From the NCBI RefSeq assembly GCF_000499845.2, contig NC_023757.2, forward strand, positions 2,142,118-2,206,117: a DNA stretch of 64,000 nt. The letters run 5' to 3'. The notes under the pieces were generated by a model, which was not told the DNA's origin, searched no databases, and saw nothing but the letters and a program-made list of their open reading frames with translations. Shown piece by piece: positions 1-11,169 of the stretch (the stretch's first letter is position 1; each line of letters begins with the position of its first letter). The stretch is from Phaseolus vulgaris. Its lineage: Eukaryota > Streptophyta > Magnoliopsida > Fabales > Fabaceae. Made by a program: the position numbers and the translations under genes.

Positions 1-480
1 GTTTAAAGAGTTGTGTTTTTTGGGTGGACGTGGAAGAAGAATATGAAGTCTTATTCCAAATTCTAAGTCTTGGTGTGCCTTCGAAAGTCTATATATTGGA
101 AAAGTATTTGTTAGGGATGCACTTAAAAAGGCATACACCATTCTTTATATACTTCAAATCCATTCATTTACAAGTTCAGAAGGTACCAATATAATCAAAT
201 CAAATCAAAATGAAAAAAAATGTAAAACTGAAGAAAAATAAGAAATAGCGGAGGAATGGGTCCAAAGTTTTTTTTTTATATTTTTAATAATATTTTTTCA
301 CGTAATATCAAATATGTTTAACATGAAGTTTATAAAAAAAAAAATTATCATTTCACCACTAGAATGAGTTACAAATTGAAATTATAAGGTGTAAGAAGAA
401 ATTGACTTGATGAAAAAAGGTCCCAACCAAAACTCAATCTCTTACATCTCTAATGACATTTCCTACCAAAAATAAAACTA
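1..480. other. AT-rich flank, no gene seen
   Basis: AT-rich sequence with several A and T homopolymer runs. I see no coding frame, RNA gene or recognisable repeat end here. It may be the upstream flank of the fasciclin-like pseudogene that begins near 502. Confidence 0.5.
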
Positions 481-501
481 ACCCTTCTTGAGTAAGAAGC
501 A

Positions 502-870
502 ATGAGTTCTACCACCACCTTCCTCCTCCTCACTCTCTCTCTCTCTCCTTCTTATCCTCTTTCTCTCCTTCGCCACCCTCTGCGACGCAGTCGAGCTCTT
601 CTTCTCCTCCGACTTCCAATGGATGGCCCTCCACCTCGAACTAGTCGCCCAATCCCCCAAGACCACCACTCTCTCACCATCTTCGCTCCCACCAACGCTG
701 CCTTCGAATGCCTTCCCCACCACCTCTCCCTCTCCCTCCTCTGCTACTAACTCCTCCCTCCCCTTTGGTGTCACCATTCCTACCTTCCTCCCCAACCACT
801 CCCTCACCATCACCACCACTATCTTCATCAACAACGTCACCCTCACTAGTAAGGAAATAATTATTATCAA
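502..870 (+). pseudogene. Fasciclin (FAS1) domain protein, frameshifted fragment
   Basis: A GC-richer, Ser/Pro/Leu-rich stretch reads as a broken FAS1-domain cell-surface protein of the fasciclin-like arabinogalactan group. It starts with an ATG and a hydrophobic leader at 502. The frame holding ELFFSSDFQWMALHLELV is then left for the frame holding LTIFAPTNAAFE, which is the hallmark FAS1 motif (family form TIFAPTDxAF). The first frame returns with LPFGVTIPTFLPNHSLTI and INNVTLTS, which match the late FAS1 strands. A shift out of frame and back, plus a stop at about 748 in the second frame, argue for a pseudogene, and the 3' part is lost after about 860. Family proteins are secreted or GPI-anchored and linked to cell-wall adhesion. 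A sequencing error could mimic the shifts. Confidence 0.6.
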
Positions 871-879
871 ATTATACGT

Positions 880-1198
880 AATTATGGTACGTTATTATAC
901 GTAATTATATGCAAATAATTGGATAATCATAGAATCACATGATTAGTGGATCATTACATAATTAACTTGTAACTTGGAGAAATAAAGTCTTCATACACTA
1001 TATATTTTCTATACATGGAGTGATGTAAATACACACAAGAGAATAAGAAATCTCCATTTTTCTTAAGATTTTGAGTGTTTGGAAGTCTCTGGTGCTCATG
1101 CTGTCATTATCATCGATATGAAAGAGAAGGAAAAGCAAAGAAGGTTATCATAATCTTCATCGTAAGCTTTCTTTTCGAAAGTCTTCTTCTCCTATTAC
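880..1198. other. Intergenic, no gene seen
   Basis: AT-rich DNA between the fasciclin pseudogene and a solo TRIM LTR. No open frame, RNA gene or repeat end could be supported. Confidence 0.4.
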
Positions 1199-1313
1199 GA
1201 AGTGGATTTTAAGTCTAACTCAACCCCATAAAACTGGTTCATAGGGTTGAGGTTTGCACCCACTTATATACAATGAAAGACTCTAATCTCTAGTCGATGT
1301 GGGATCTCCAACA
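1199..1313 (-). mobile_element. Solo LTR of a TRIM element (copy A)
   Basis: Read on the minus strand this begins TGTTGGAGATCCCACATCG and runs through a stretch rich in CTAGAG, TATATAAGTGGGTGCAAACC and GGGTTGAGTTAGACTTAA to AATCCACTTC. The same roughly 115-bp unit recurs at five other places in the window. In two of them it is followed directly by TGGTATCAGAG, the primer-binding site matching initiator tRNA-Met, so the unit is an LTR of a terminal-repeat retrotransposon in miniature. No primer site or second LTR is attached here, so this copy is a solo LTR. Confidence 0.75.
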
Positions 1314-1419
1314 CATCTCATTTACCTACGTCCTTACCCAAAGATGTTGTTGGTTCGACTCGTCATCTTCCCAAAAGACAATGATCTCCTTAAACCTCCT
1401 AACAAATCTGTCTTCCCTT

Positions 1420-1545
1420 CTTCTTCCAAAGACACATCCAATGTTTTACGTGTCTTGAAAAGGGGCACTACTCTTCCAACTGCCCACAGAAGAGAGCCTT
1501 GCTCCTTCACCAGCCAAATAATCCTCCACAACCTCTTCCTGCTAT
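1420..1545 (+). mobile_element. Retrotransposon gag zinc-knuckle relic
   Basis: The frame starting at 1442 reads CFTCLEKGHYSSNCPQKRA, a perfect CCHC zinc knuckle (C-x2-C-x4-H-x4-C) followed by a basic tail, as in gag proteins of plant LTR retrotransposons. It is a short stretch without a full gag gene around it. A frame near 1805-1890 reading SDMRTDPFEGEPDGVPSK resembles the C-terminus of some plant retrotransposon polyproteins, so both may be debris of one deleted element. The zinc knuckle is visible directly; the assignment to an LTR element is inference. Confidence 0.5.
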
Positions 1546-3480
1546 AATTGTTATAGTACGCGGCTGGTTCATAAGCTGTCTTTACCCACTCAACCCCATA
1601 CTGTTTGGATTTCTGTTTACTTCATTCAACTGCATTTCCAGGTACTGGTTTCTATTCTTATACTTGTCCAATTTTTTCTTCTTCTTACCTTTTTTCCCGT
1701 ACATCCTATATGCACTGTTTCTTCTTTTGTTGTTGTAGTCTCATTCTTTGTATTTTTCTTTTCAGGTGGATTCATGAACCCATAGCGCCATCCCTTTCAT
1801 GCACGGTGGCCTTGTTCCATCGGATATGAGAACAGATCCTTTTGAAGGGGAGCCCGATGGAGTACCATCCAAAGTCACCATACACACTAAATAAAGGACT
1901 CAAGCACTATCTGTATAAATAAAGTAGAATATCATTGTAATAGAAGTCTGCTTATGTGTTCCATTATATTCTATGCAAATACAAATGTATAAACATTACA
2001 TAAGGGGTAGAATAGCTTAAGGAGCAAGCTATCCCTTATCTTATATAAATAGCTTGCATACACATTTTTGTACTCAGATTTAACATAATTGTGAATGAAG
2101 TTTTCTGAATTCAGAAATCATCATCTCTCAAATCTCCTCTTGTTTGCCAGCCTAAAAGGCCTAGTAAACTATTGGAAGGTTAACCTCACAATTTCCTCTT
2201 CACGCATACACCATTGCCAACACACGTTCACCTATTCGGTTTCCTTCTCACTTCATTCCTCACTTCCACAAGTATGAACCATGATTCACATCACACGGTG
2301 AGTTTATTTGGAAAAAGTGCACTGGCGCTGCATGAAATGGAACTTATACATGAATTGAATTGGATGTGCTTCGGTTGCAATATCAGTGAATTAATGTGCA
2401 TGTTCACTATGCTTGTTACCATAAAGAACGTACTGTTGTTAATCTCTGGGAAGTTTTATATCTGAATAAGAGCCAAATGCAATTTTCTGGTTTATAACTA
2501 TGATTGGTTTTGTTAAAGAATTATCATAAGGTGATGTGATCACATAATGATGTAGATTCAGAAACTAACTAAATGGTATAAAGAGCAAAGACAAAAAGGG
2601 GACGCGCGTTCTTTTGTCTGCTTTCTTGCAAAATAGACGGAGTTTTGGGGGAATTCATTTGAAGAAAGAAAAAAACTGGTGCATTTGATCTTTTTATGAA
2701 ATGGAGCTTCATGAATTGAGTACTTTTATTAATATTTACAAAAGTTACATCTGTGTAAGAGGCAATGCCACTTTGTTGTTTGTAGTTATGATTAGTGTCC
2801 AACTGGTTTCAGACAATGTAGTTTATTTAAAGAGTGATCACAAAGTGGCGAGATTGGGCTCTGCATAGATGGAAATGAAATTTCTTTACTGTTAAGACTA
2901 GATTTAGAATTGATCAAAGAGGCAATGAGAAGACCAAATTGATCATGTAAATATACGCACGTCTTAACATCTGGTATCAAAACTATGCAACTTATTTAAC
3001 TGGATTTGGGTGGAGTAATAGACATTCCCTAACATCTGGTATCAAAACTAAAATTTAGCAACACAACTGCATTCAGAATCAAAGAACATGGAATAAAATT
3101 GTCACATTTTGAAATTTGATCAACAGCTAGAAAAGAAGATTCAACATAATAGCAACAGTTCAATACATATTTACAGGACTTCCAATATTTTGAGGTAGTG
3201 TTCTTTGCAGAATCCGTGTTTCTCTCCATATTCATAAAAGTATTTCTATCATATTATCCGTGGTCCAAAACAAATGTATCCAAAATATCAAGTGGTGCAA
3301 GGGAAAAGGGTGAGGGCTTGGAAAATGACAGTCACACCTTATAAAGAATGAACTTTCTGTTCTAAGAGTCTAAAATCCCTAAGAGGGTGAAAGAAACATA
3401 CAGTACATACAACAAGATAATATTGGAAGCAGGGGCTACAAGCTCACATTATCAATCAAATGGAGTTAAAGATATCAGAG
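1546..3480. other. Intergenic, possible decayed LTR
   Basis: No gene is supported. Around 1925-2215 there is a TATATAAATAG box followed by a CT-rich leader, which looks like the promoter and R region of a decayed LTR that would match the gag relic upstream; this is a weak inference. A 20-base string, TAACATCTGGTATCAAAACT, occurs twice near 2965 and 3031. The rest is AT-rich DNA downstream of the GT14 gene. Confidence 0.3.
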
Positions 3481-3702
3481 GATCCACTGGAAATATCAAG
3501 CCCCCAAATCTCTAACATACTCTCTTTCCCTGCTCCAACTCTGTACTAGACTCCCAATAACTGCCACGAGAGTCTCATCAATCCCCTCCCCAAAAATTGA
3601 ACTACATTGGTGACCAAAGAATGTGCCCCAAATTAATAGCAGCTTCAACTGGTCAATGAATTGAGGTGCACAACAACAATGCACGCCTTTCCATAGATAT
3701 TT

Positions 3703-6700
3703 CTAGTCTTGTGTCTCTTCACTGGCAGTAAGACACTGATTCGTATGTGAGCTCCAGTCATCAAGAAGGCTCGAAACAGAATCCTCGAGCTTCTTAGCCT
3801 GAGGACCTGGCTTCAGGATATTGACATCCTCACCCCATTGTGAGCATGGATCCACCCACCAGCTCCTCCGGCCTGAGCACCATGCCCCTGGCACAGCTTG
3901 ATTATGCCCGCGCTTAAGTATCTTTCTATCAATCATGTCCAAAACTGGGTCACCTACTTCAAACTGCCTAGCAAAAGCAGCACCACTTTCTGCCATCTGT
4001 TCATAAACAGATGCATTAAGGAAGAGCGGCTCCATCTTTGGAGGATTGTCCCAGATCATATATCGTAAGTCAGCATTTACTGTTGTGTTCTTGAATTCCG
4101 GTGCATTGCAAATGACTGAGTGAAAATAACCTTCTTGGGATAACTTGACGTTTGTAAAATACATCAATAGTGTTCGAGGTAAATTATCCCAGCCAAAGAT
4201 GCAAAACTCCAAGAAGGGTCGGCTCAAGATGACCCATGGGGAACCTGCTAGGAAAGGAAAGCATGCAACATTCATTTGTCAAACTCATAGATGATTAAGT
4301 TGCTTAGACAGTGCACGAAAGAATAGATTTGCCTGTGAAAAGGTTGAATGCATCAGGTGTATCCCGCTTCTGTGTAGCATGAAAAATTTGACTTCTCCTA
4401 GCTAAATATAGTCCTGGGTCAACTACAATAGGTTGGAATCTGTCTTTTCTGCATGGGTCAAAAAATACATAAATGTATGATCCAGAGCCAAAAATGTAGA
4501 AGTACCACGGTATCACAATGAAAAGGCTAAAATTATCAGTAGTTTTCATTACTCTTTCCATCCAAGGTCACTCGTGTGATCAATGAAGTTGATGTCTCTC
4601 TGAACAGAAGAGAAAACGTGAGACAGATCTGATACAGACAAAAGAGTATGGATTAGAAAGTTGGAAATTCTGCAGAGAGAAAGATATATTGATAACTGAG
4701 AATATCAACACTGGGTTGTCCTTAAAAGGAAGCATAGCATAGCAGTATTCAGTGAATAAAGTTAAGAACATTACAGTCATATACAGCATTTATTCACCTG
4801 TAAGATAAAATAAAATAATGACAGTAAATGTTCTTGATTTGGAACAATAACATACAAACAAAACCAATACACGTTTTTACATCTGCTGTACATCAAAGTT
4901 TGTTTATAAACAGGGTTATGCCAGGCCAGATAAAAAGTATAACCAGTAAAGAATAGAGTGCAGCACTTGCCAAACAAGCATTTTTTCTTGGCGGGTACTA
5001 GTTATGATAGACATTGTCTTCCTTATCTTGACGAAATAGGTGGAATGACTATCCCAATGCCAAAAATATTCACATCGTATTATTCTCAAAATACCTATGA
5101 ACGATATTCAATCTATCAGAATAATAACAGGAGTTCAAGAACGGGTAATCATAACCTGAAGTCTAACCTAAAGAAGCTTTGAGATTGCCCAGCCCTTGAT
5201 GTGGGGGCAGGGCAGGGGTGCAAGAGTTCACTGACCTCAATAGTAGGACATCAGCATTTATCAAAATCTTCTGTGCCAATATTATGTTAGATCCCTAATT
5301 AATAGGAATGACGAGCCCAAATTAGCAGAGTGGATGGTAAAGTGAGGAAAAAAATCCTGCAGGACCCAACACATTTAGAGGAGAGAAAATTTGGGAAGGC
5401 AACAGTGGTAAGCATAAGAGTGAGTGGGCTGAGGTTGGTATTCTGTTATGTATTGTTGAGGATTATGGCTGAAGATTGTGATGGTTGCAAAGGATGCTCC
5501 GTGAAATGGAGAAGAAAAGGCATACAATTATTTGGATACAAAGAAACTGGTGAATGCTAAAATTATTCAGAGGGAGGAGAAAGAGGTCCACACTTCCCTA
5601 CAGGAAACACAAGAGTGATGTGTATACTTAGACACTGACTTAAGTCAGTTTGTCTGCCAAAAAGATTCAGCTACTGAATTTCAAAGGTACGGACGGATCA
5701 GTTGAGATTGTTGGTGTATACGGCAAAAGATTACAAATCAAGGGTATTACCAGTGCAGAAGCAAATATCCAGATGGCTTTCATCAGTACAGAAGGTATCA
5801 ATAACCACCTGGAAAGAGAGATGCTAGCTTCAGAGATAAATAAGAGGAATGTCAATATAAAATCCAGGAACCCATTAAAAATGCTTGCAGTGATTGAACG
5901 GCGGCAAGAAACACCAAGATGAGTCGGTGATGGCTCAAATCTCGTAGCTAAATGAAGAACAATAATAGCAATATGTTTGCAACAGATTCTATGGAGAGAA
6001 CGAGAAAAAGAGTGGATTAATGACCACTGGTAAGTTTTGAAGGTAGCATTGTTCACCATGAACATTGGACTGTAGTCCCTTCAATTCCTCATATTGGACT
6101 GTATACTACTCCTTCAATTCCTTATAGCCTTGAGGAGGTTTGAAAACGTGTTTAGTTTTTTACTTCCACATACTGGTAAAATGCTTTATTTGCTCATGGT
6201 TGTGTTGTTGCTAGGTTTTCTAAGATTGCTCCTTACATTCCTGTGGCAGGTCTTTAGCATGAACACTAACACTTGAACCGCATGTCAAACACTCCATTCC
6301 TGTGTCTGAATAAAAAGTGTTTGACATTACAGCTGAACCGAATCAAACCACACCAAAAACTTCAGCTTAGTTAAATAGGTCAGCTGAGTTCATTTGGTGA
6401 TCGGAGGGAAGTGTTTTTTACAAATGTCTAGCAACCTCAACATACGTTACAGTAACAGATCTCTAACAAAAGGCTCATTCCATATCCACCACTCCAAACA
6501 CCCCTGAACCCCAAATCCCCAATCCAGCCTTGAACACATGCCTACTACTACATCTACCTCCACACTCCTCTCCAAACTTCTTTCCCCTTTCTTGGGGTTC
6601 TCTCAACTCATGCAGGTTATAGAACAACACATTATTTTATTAAGTACAACCAACCACCTAGAAATCATGTCTTTTGATCGAGTAAAAAAATAAGACCAAA

Positions 6701-7352
6701 ACGAAACAAATGAAAACCAGCAAACATTTCACACAAACTCTCCAATGATCAACATCATCAGACCACTAACAGACAAGAACAATCATAACAGTTCAGTCCC
6801 AAAGACAAGCAATTCCACAGTGCAAACAAACCCATGATCCAAAACAGAAATTACCATATTGGCATTACCATCCTGGGTGACAAGTGGATAATCCCGCGCA
6901 CTCAAAGTCACAAACCAGTCCCAACCCCCATCAAGTTTCATCATCACAGAAGCAGCCCTGAGAGTGGCCGCCACATTGGATGACCCCATGTAGGTCACAT
7001 AGTCAGCCTTCCCCACCACATCCACGTTCCGGAAGGCGCGAATCGCCGGCACCGACATAGCAGCGGCGCCCAGCTTCTGCCTCTCCTCATCTCTGGCATC
7101 CATTCCAAGGTGGAGCAGGTAGCGGTTCCTGGGGTGGTAGACTGCCAGCAGCAAACGGAAGATCCGGTCACCGTCCCTGTTGCCACCGGATATGAAGTAG
7201 GCAAAAGCAGGAGGGTGGTGAGGACCATGGTGGACAATGGAGGGAAAGGGCATAGAGGAGGTGAAGCAAGAGAAGGAAGAGAACATGAAAATGGTGAGGG
7301 AGAGGAATGCTGCAGTGAAGAGGGTGAAGAGCCATTTCTTCTCAACACCCAT
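3703..7352 (-). CDS. Glycosyltransferase family 14 (GlcAT14-like) beta-glucuronosyltransferase
   Basis: Four exons on the minus strand: 7352-6869, 4628-4553, 4448-4333 and 4244-3703. They join in frame to give 405 aa, about normal for the family. The start MGVEKKW is followed by one hydrophobic segment (residues about 7-28), as expected for a type II Golgi protein. A Branch (core-2/I-branching) GT14 domain follows: FAYFISGG near residue 50, [12 protein letters not shown] at 150-161, [14 protein letters not shown] from 196, then [14 protein letters not shown] and [10 protein letters not shown]. In Arabidopsis, GlcAT14 enzymes add glucuronic acid to the galactan side chains of arabinogalactan proteins; that activity here is inferred from family. 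Intron 1 is long (about 2.2 kb) with no recognisable transposon. Intron 3 seems to use a GC donor at 4332-4331. The UTRs were not defined. Confidence 0.9.
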
Positions 7353-7760
7353 TAATAGTAATCAATGGTAGTTGTGAAAATGGGAGGTGTGTGGTGTTGG
7401 AGCATATGGTGAGTTGAGAAAGGAAGGATTTTGAGAAGTGGGTGTGGCTAACTTCTGGGGTTTGAGATTGCTGGGGTTAATGGGTCAGTGAGGATCTTGA
7501 GCATCTTAATCAATGTGCATGAAAAAGGGAAAATTGAAAGTGCTATGTTCTCTCTGTCACACGATCTCTGTGTGTGAAAAGAGGGGTGAGAACTAGGGTT
7601 TTTTCTCGGGTTTGATTTGATGTGATGTTGGGGTCAAAAATGGAGGAGGAGATCAGGGTTCTTTGCTTCCTTCATTTCTCTTTCCTTCTTCACCTTCTTC
7701 ACTATTCAACCTTTTCTTCCATGTTTAAGCTTTAATTGCACTCTTAATCCTAATGTTGAA
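7353..7760. promoter_or_regulatory. 5' flank of the GT14 gene
   Basis: This region lies directly upstream of the GT14 start codon on the minus strand and is GC-richer and CT-rich compared with the AT-rich DNA beyond 7760. It probably holds the 5' UTR and core promoter. I could not identify a convincing TATA box or transcription start. Confidence 0.35.
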
Positions 7761-7785
7761 AACATTTTATGTTATTATCATCAAG

Positions 7786-8200
7786 ACATTGATACGACAC
7801 GGATATAAATATAGATATATGAATAATTTTTAAAATATAAAATACGAAAATACGGATCTATATATTATATAATTTTAAATTATATAAATTGAAAATAAAT
7901 ATTGATGTGTAAAGTATGTTTCAGATTCTTTTGATAGCAGGAAAATATTTTTCATGACTGGTTTAAAAGAATTTGTTTATTATTTTTATAATCATAATAA
8001 AAATTTATAGTTTTTAGAAAATTATTATATTTATAATTTTAAAATTGTGTTAGAACTGTGTTAGAATTTTCAAAAATCCAACAAATATTTTTTAAATTAA
8101 ACACTTTATTCGATAAGTGTCCTATGAGTGGTGTCGACACTGATACGTGTGTCCGACACATACGCTATTTAAAAAAAGTGTCGAAACTCATAGCTTATCA
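7786..8200 (+). repeat. GTGTCGACAC-rich dispersed repeat, copy 1
   Basis: The segment opens with CATTGATACGACACGGATAT and ends with a cluster of GTGTC/GACAC words (GTGTCGACACTGATACGTGT near 8132). Its first 130 bases, read on the minus strand, match 59254-59330, including TATTTATTTTCAATTTATAT and AATTATATAATATATA. It is therefore a dispersed repeat with at least two copies here. Class and true ends are unknown; no protein coding is visible. Confidence 0.55.
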
Positions 8201-8585
8201 TCATACAATACTTTCCTCTTCTATTTATTTATTTTATTCAATTTAATAATTTCTAGGTTCATTCATCACAAAATTTCTTATAATGTTTTAAATTACATGT
8301 TTAATTTTTCAGGTTTTCAAAATTAAAAGATTTTGATTCATTGTTAATATATCATTCATATTAGTACTGATATTTGATAACAAATTTTAACACTTGATTT
8401 TGAGACATTTTAAAATTTTGTTTATTAATGCTAGAATAAAAATTGTTTAATTTTTAAAGGGTTTTACGAGATTTGTATGTGCTGTGACACGTGCACCACA
8501 ATAAAGTGTGCATGAAAACACATAATGTATCAAAATACTTAAAATAATTGGGCCAGTAGAAAGTATCTGTGAACAGTAGAGACTT

Positions 8586-9271
8586 TGTCGGTATTTGATA
8601 AGATAAATAAGTTATTTATTCATTTATTTGATTAATTTATAAGTTAGTTTGATTAAGATAAAAATGTTTTATAAGTATTTATAGTAATTCTTTTTATGAG
8701 TTTTTAGCTTATAAATTATAAGTTAGTTTAACTAGTTTGTAGTTTATTTAATTTTTTTATTATCTTTAATTTTATTGTATATATTATTACTTATTTTAAT
8801 CTTATAAACATAATTAATTATTGTACTCATTCTAATTTTAGTATTTATTGGGCTTTTCTAATTTTTTTTATACATGGTACACACATTGTAAAAAAAATCA
8901 ATATATAACAGTAGTTTAAATTTAGAAATTAAAAACTTTAAATTTCTGTAAAATAAATAAAAAATTAATACTTATTACATTAAACTCATTTAAATAAAAT
9001 GACTTATTCAAATAAATAAATATATAAGTACCAAAAGTTTAATAAAAATTTAATTATTTGAAAAAAATTATAATTATAATTACATGATAATATTTTTTTA
9101 GAAATACATATTTCATTTATATAATAAAACTCATGTAGTTATTTCATTTTGTCTCATTTTACATTTACCAAGTAAACACTTCTAGTTTAATAAGTTAGCT
9201 TATCCACTTAAAACTTATTAATCGGAATTATCTTACCAACTAAAGTTTTGTCAAACAAACCTATATTTCAA
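8586..9271. repeat. Possible degenerate inverted-repeat element
   Basis: The left end (TTTGATAAGATAAATAAGTT) and the reverse complement of the right end (TTTGACAAAACTTTAGTTGG, then ATTAATAAGTTTTAAGTGGA) are similar but imperfect, with AT-rich DNA between them. This looks like a decayed MITE. I could not find a clear target duplication, so ends and class are uncertain. Confidence 0.3.
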
Positions 9272-10762
9272 AAGTTGACTAAACAAGTTAGAGTGAATGT
9301 ATTGCCTTCGGTTTTTTGAAAAATATCCTTAATTTTAATTTTATAATAAGTATTTTTTTCATTTATTATTATTTCTACCTATATAATTTTTTTTAAAAAA
9401 AGTACCAAAATCTTGATCATACTATTTATGTTTAATTTTTTATATTTAATTAATTATGTTAAATTTTTTTCTTTACATGTTTTTTATTTTAGTTTTTTTT
9501 CCTGTTGAGTTTATAGGGGCTTATCTCTCTTTTGTGTGAATGTATATAGTTTTTACATGAAATAATATGATTTTTTTTTATTATATGGTTTTTTTCCTCC
9601 TCCACCTTTTTGTGTTCTCCCCTATTTTTCGTTTTATGGTATTAAAATTATTTAGCTCATTTTACTTTAATCCTAACAAGAATATGGGATCATTCTGGTC
9701 ATACCACAATTAATCCTAGAAAATTATCATTCTTTAAGATATATAATGTGTTTTGCTTTTGAAGAACAAATTGAAATTTGTTAATGGTGAGATTGAACAA
9801 TCATTATGGAACAATATTATGTTTGATGAATATTGTATGGTTATGGTTATTTCTTTGATAATGTATATTATTTAGAGTCATATTTATTATTCTTTATCAT
9901 TTTTTTTTATCATTTTCTTATGATTCTCTTGTGATACTGTATAAGAAAACTAATACTTCAACTATTAAACTAGTACTACATTTAATTTTTTTTTATTCTA
10001 TAATATTTCCTATCTTATATAATTTTTTTTTATTCTATAATATTTCCTATCTTATATAATTTAAACATAATAACTTTAATGAATAATATAATTTAATGAA
10101 TATTTTTTTTATAAAATTACGGAAACTCATTTAAGAATGTGGAGGCCCACCTCTAGTTAGGAAAAATCAACAATTAGTTGCATTAATGTAAATTATTTAT
10201 TTTCCTACTATTTGATTATAATATAAAAAATTTAATTATTTGTATTAGATTTATAGTTTTACATTAATTGATGAAGCATGAGTATGGATATTATGTAATG
10301 AAGTGTATGTACACAATCACATTCTCAAACATTACTAACTAAGTTGTGAAAAGATAATATATAAAGAAACATAATGTTCTGACAAGCTCTAATATTGAAG
10401 AGTTATGACATCGGTTATTTATGAACTTATTTGCCTTGAACAATTACTTGAATAATTGTAATATGTAGAGGTCACTTAAATGACAATCATGTGTGATAAT
10501 CATACCTCTTCTTATATTAGTTCAAATATCATTTTTCATGAATTAATCAAACATATTGACATTGATTATCATCAAAAGATTGTATAAGGAGACATCAATG
10601 TATTTGTTAATTCAAATAATCAATTAATATATATTTTTCCTAAATCTTTAAAAAATACTTAGAATTTATTATATTTGTAATAAACTTGGTATATATATTA
10701 TTTATATATATCAGTTTAAAAAAAAATTGAACGAAACATGCTTAACCCATAATTTTTATTAT
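9272..10762. other. AT-rich intergenic DNA with a 37-bp duplication
   Basis: No gene is seen. A perfect head-to-tail duplication of 37 bp (AATTTTTTTTTATTCTATAA plus 17 more bases) occupies 9984-10057. The remainder is AT-rich with many homopolymer runs. Confidence 0.45.
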
Positions 10763-11164
10763 CACTACAAGAAAATGATGAAATAGAAACCAATTTTTAG
10801 AAACCAAAATAATTAGTTGCAATAGTAACTAAATTAGGGACCATTTTAGAAACTAAAACAAAAATTGGTTTCTAAATTAGTTTCTATTATTTTCTATTAT
10901 TGTTAAATAGTTTCTAAATTGGTATCTAATTAACAACCAATGTTTTATCTACCAATTATTTAGTTTCTAAATTTAGTCTCTAAAACCTTGGTTGTTAATT
11001 AGAGACCAATTTAGAAACTATTTAACAATAATAAAAAATAATAGAAACTAATTTAGAAATCAATTTTTGTTTTAGTTTCTAAAATGGTCTCTAATTTAGT
11101 TATTATTGCAACTAATTATTTTGGTCTCTAAAAATTGATTTCTATTTCATATTTTATTGTAGTG
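10763..11164. mobile_element. Non-autonomous CACTA foldback element
   Basis: The element starts CACTACAAGAAAATGATGAA and ends TTTCATATTTTATTGTAGTG, so both termini are CACTA. It is flanked by a 3-bp direct repeat TAT (10760-10762 and 11165-11167), the duplication length expected of CACTA (CMC) transposons. Nearly the whole 402 bp is one inverted repeat: arms of about 175 bp built of GTTTCTAAATT-like words around a short centre. It has no coding capacity and would form a long hairpin if transcribed. Termini and duplication are seen directly; mobilisation by a CACTA transposase is inferred from the superfamily. Confidence 0.85.
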
Positions 11165-11169
11165 TATTA

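Noticed and set aside
478..870. 130-codon minus-strand frame opposite the fasciclin pseudogene
   Set aside because: The plus strand shows conserved FAS1 motifs; the minus frame is a low-complexity shadow of CT-rich sequence.
5330..5560. 76-codon plus-strand frame inside GT14 intron 1
   Set aside because: Composition is unremarkable and no known motif is present; chance or old repeat sequence is more likely.
5650..5922. 90-codon plus-strand frame inside GT14 intron 1
   Set aside because: No domain similarity was recognised, the start is not preceded by promoter signals, and it lies antisense inside a supported intron.
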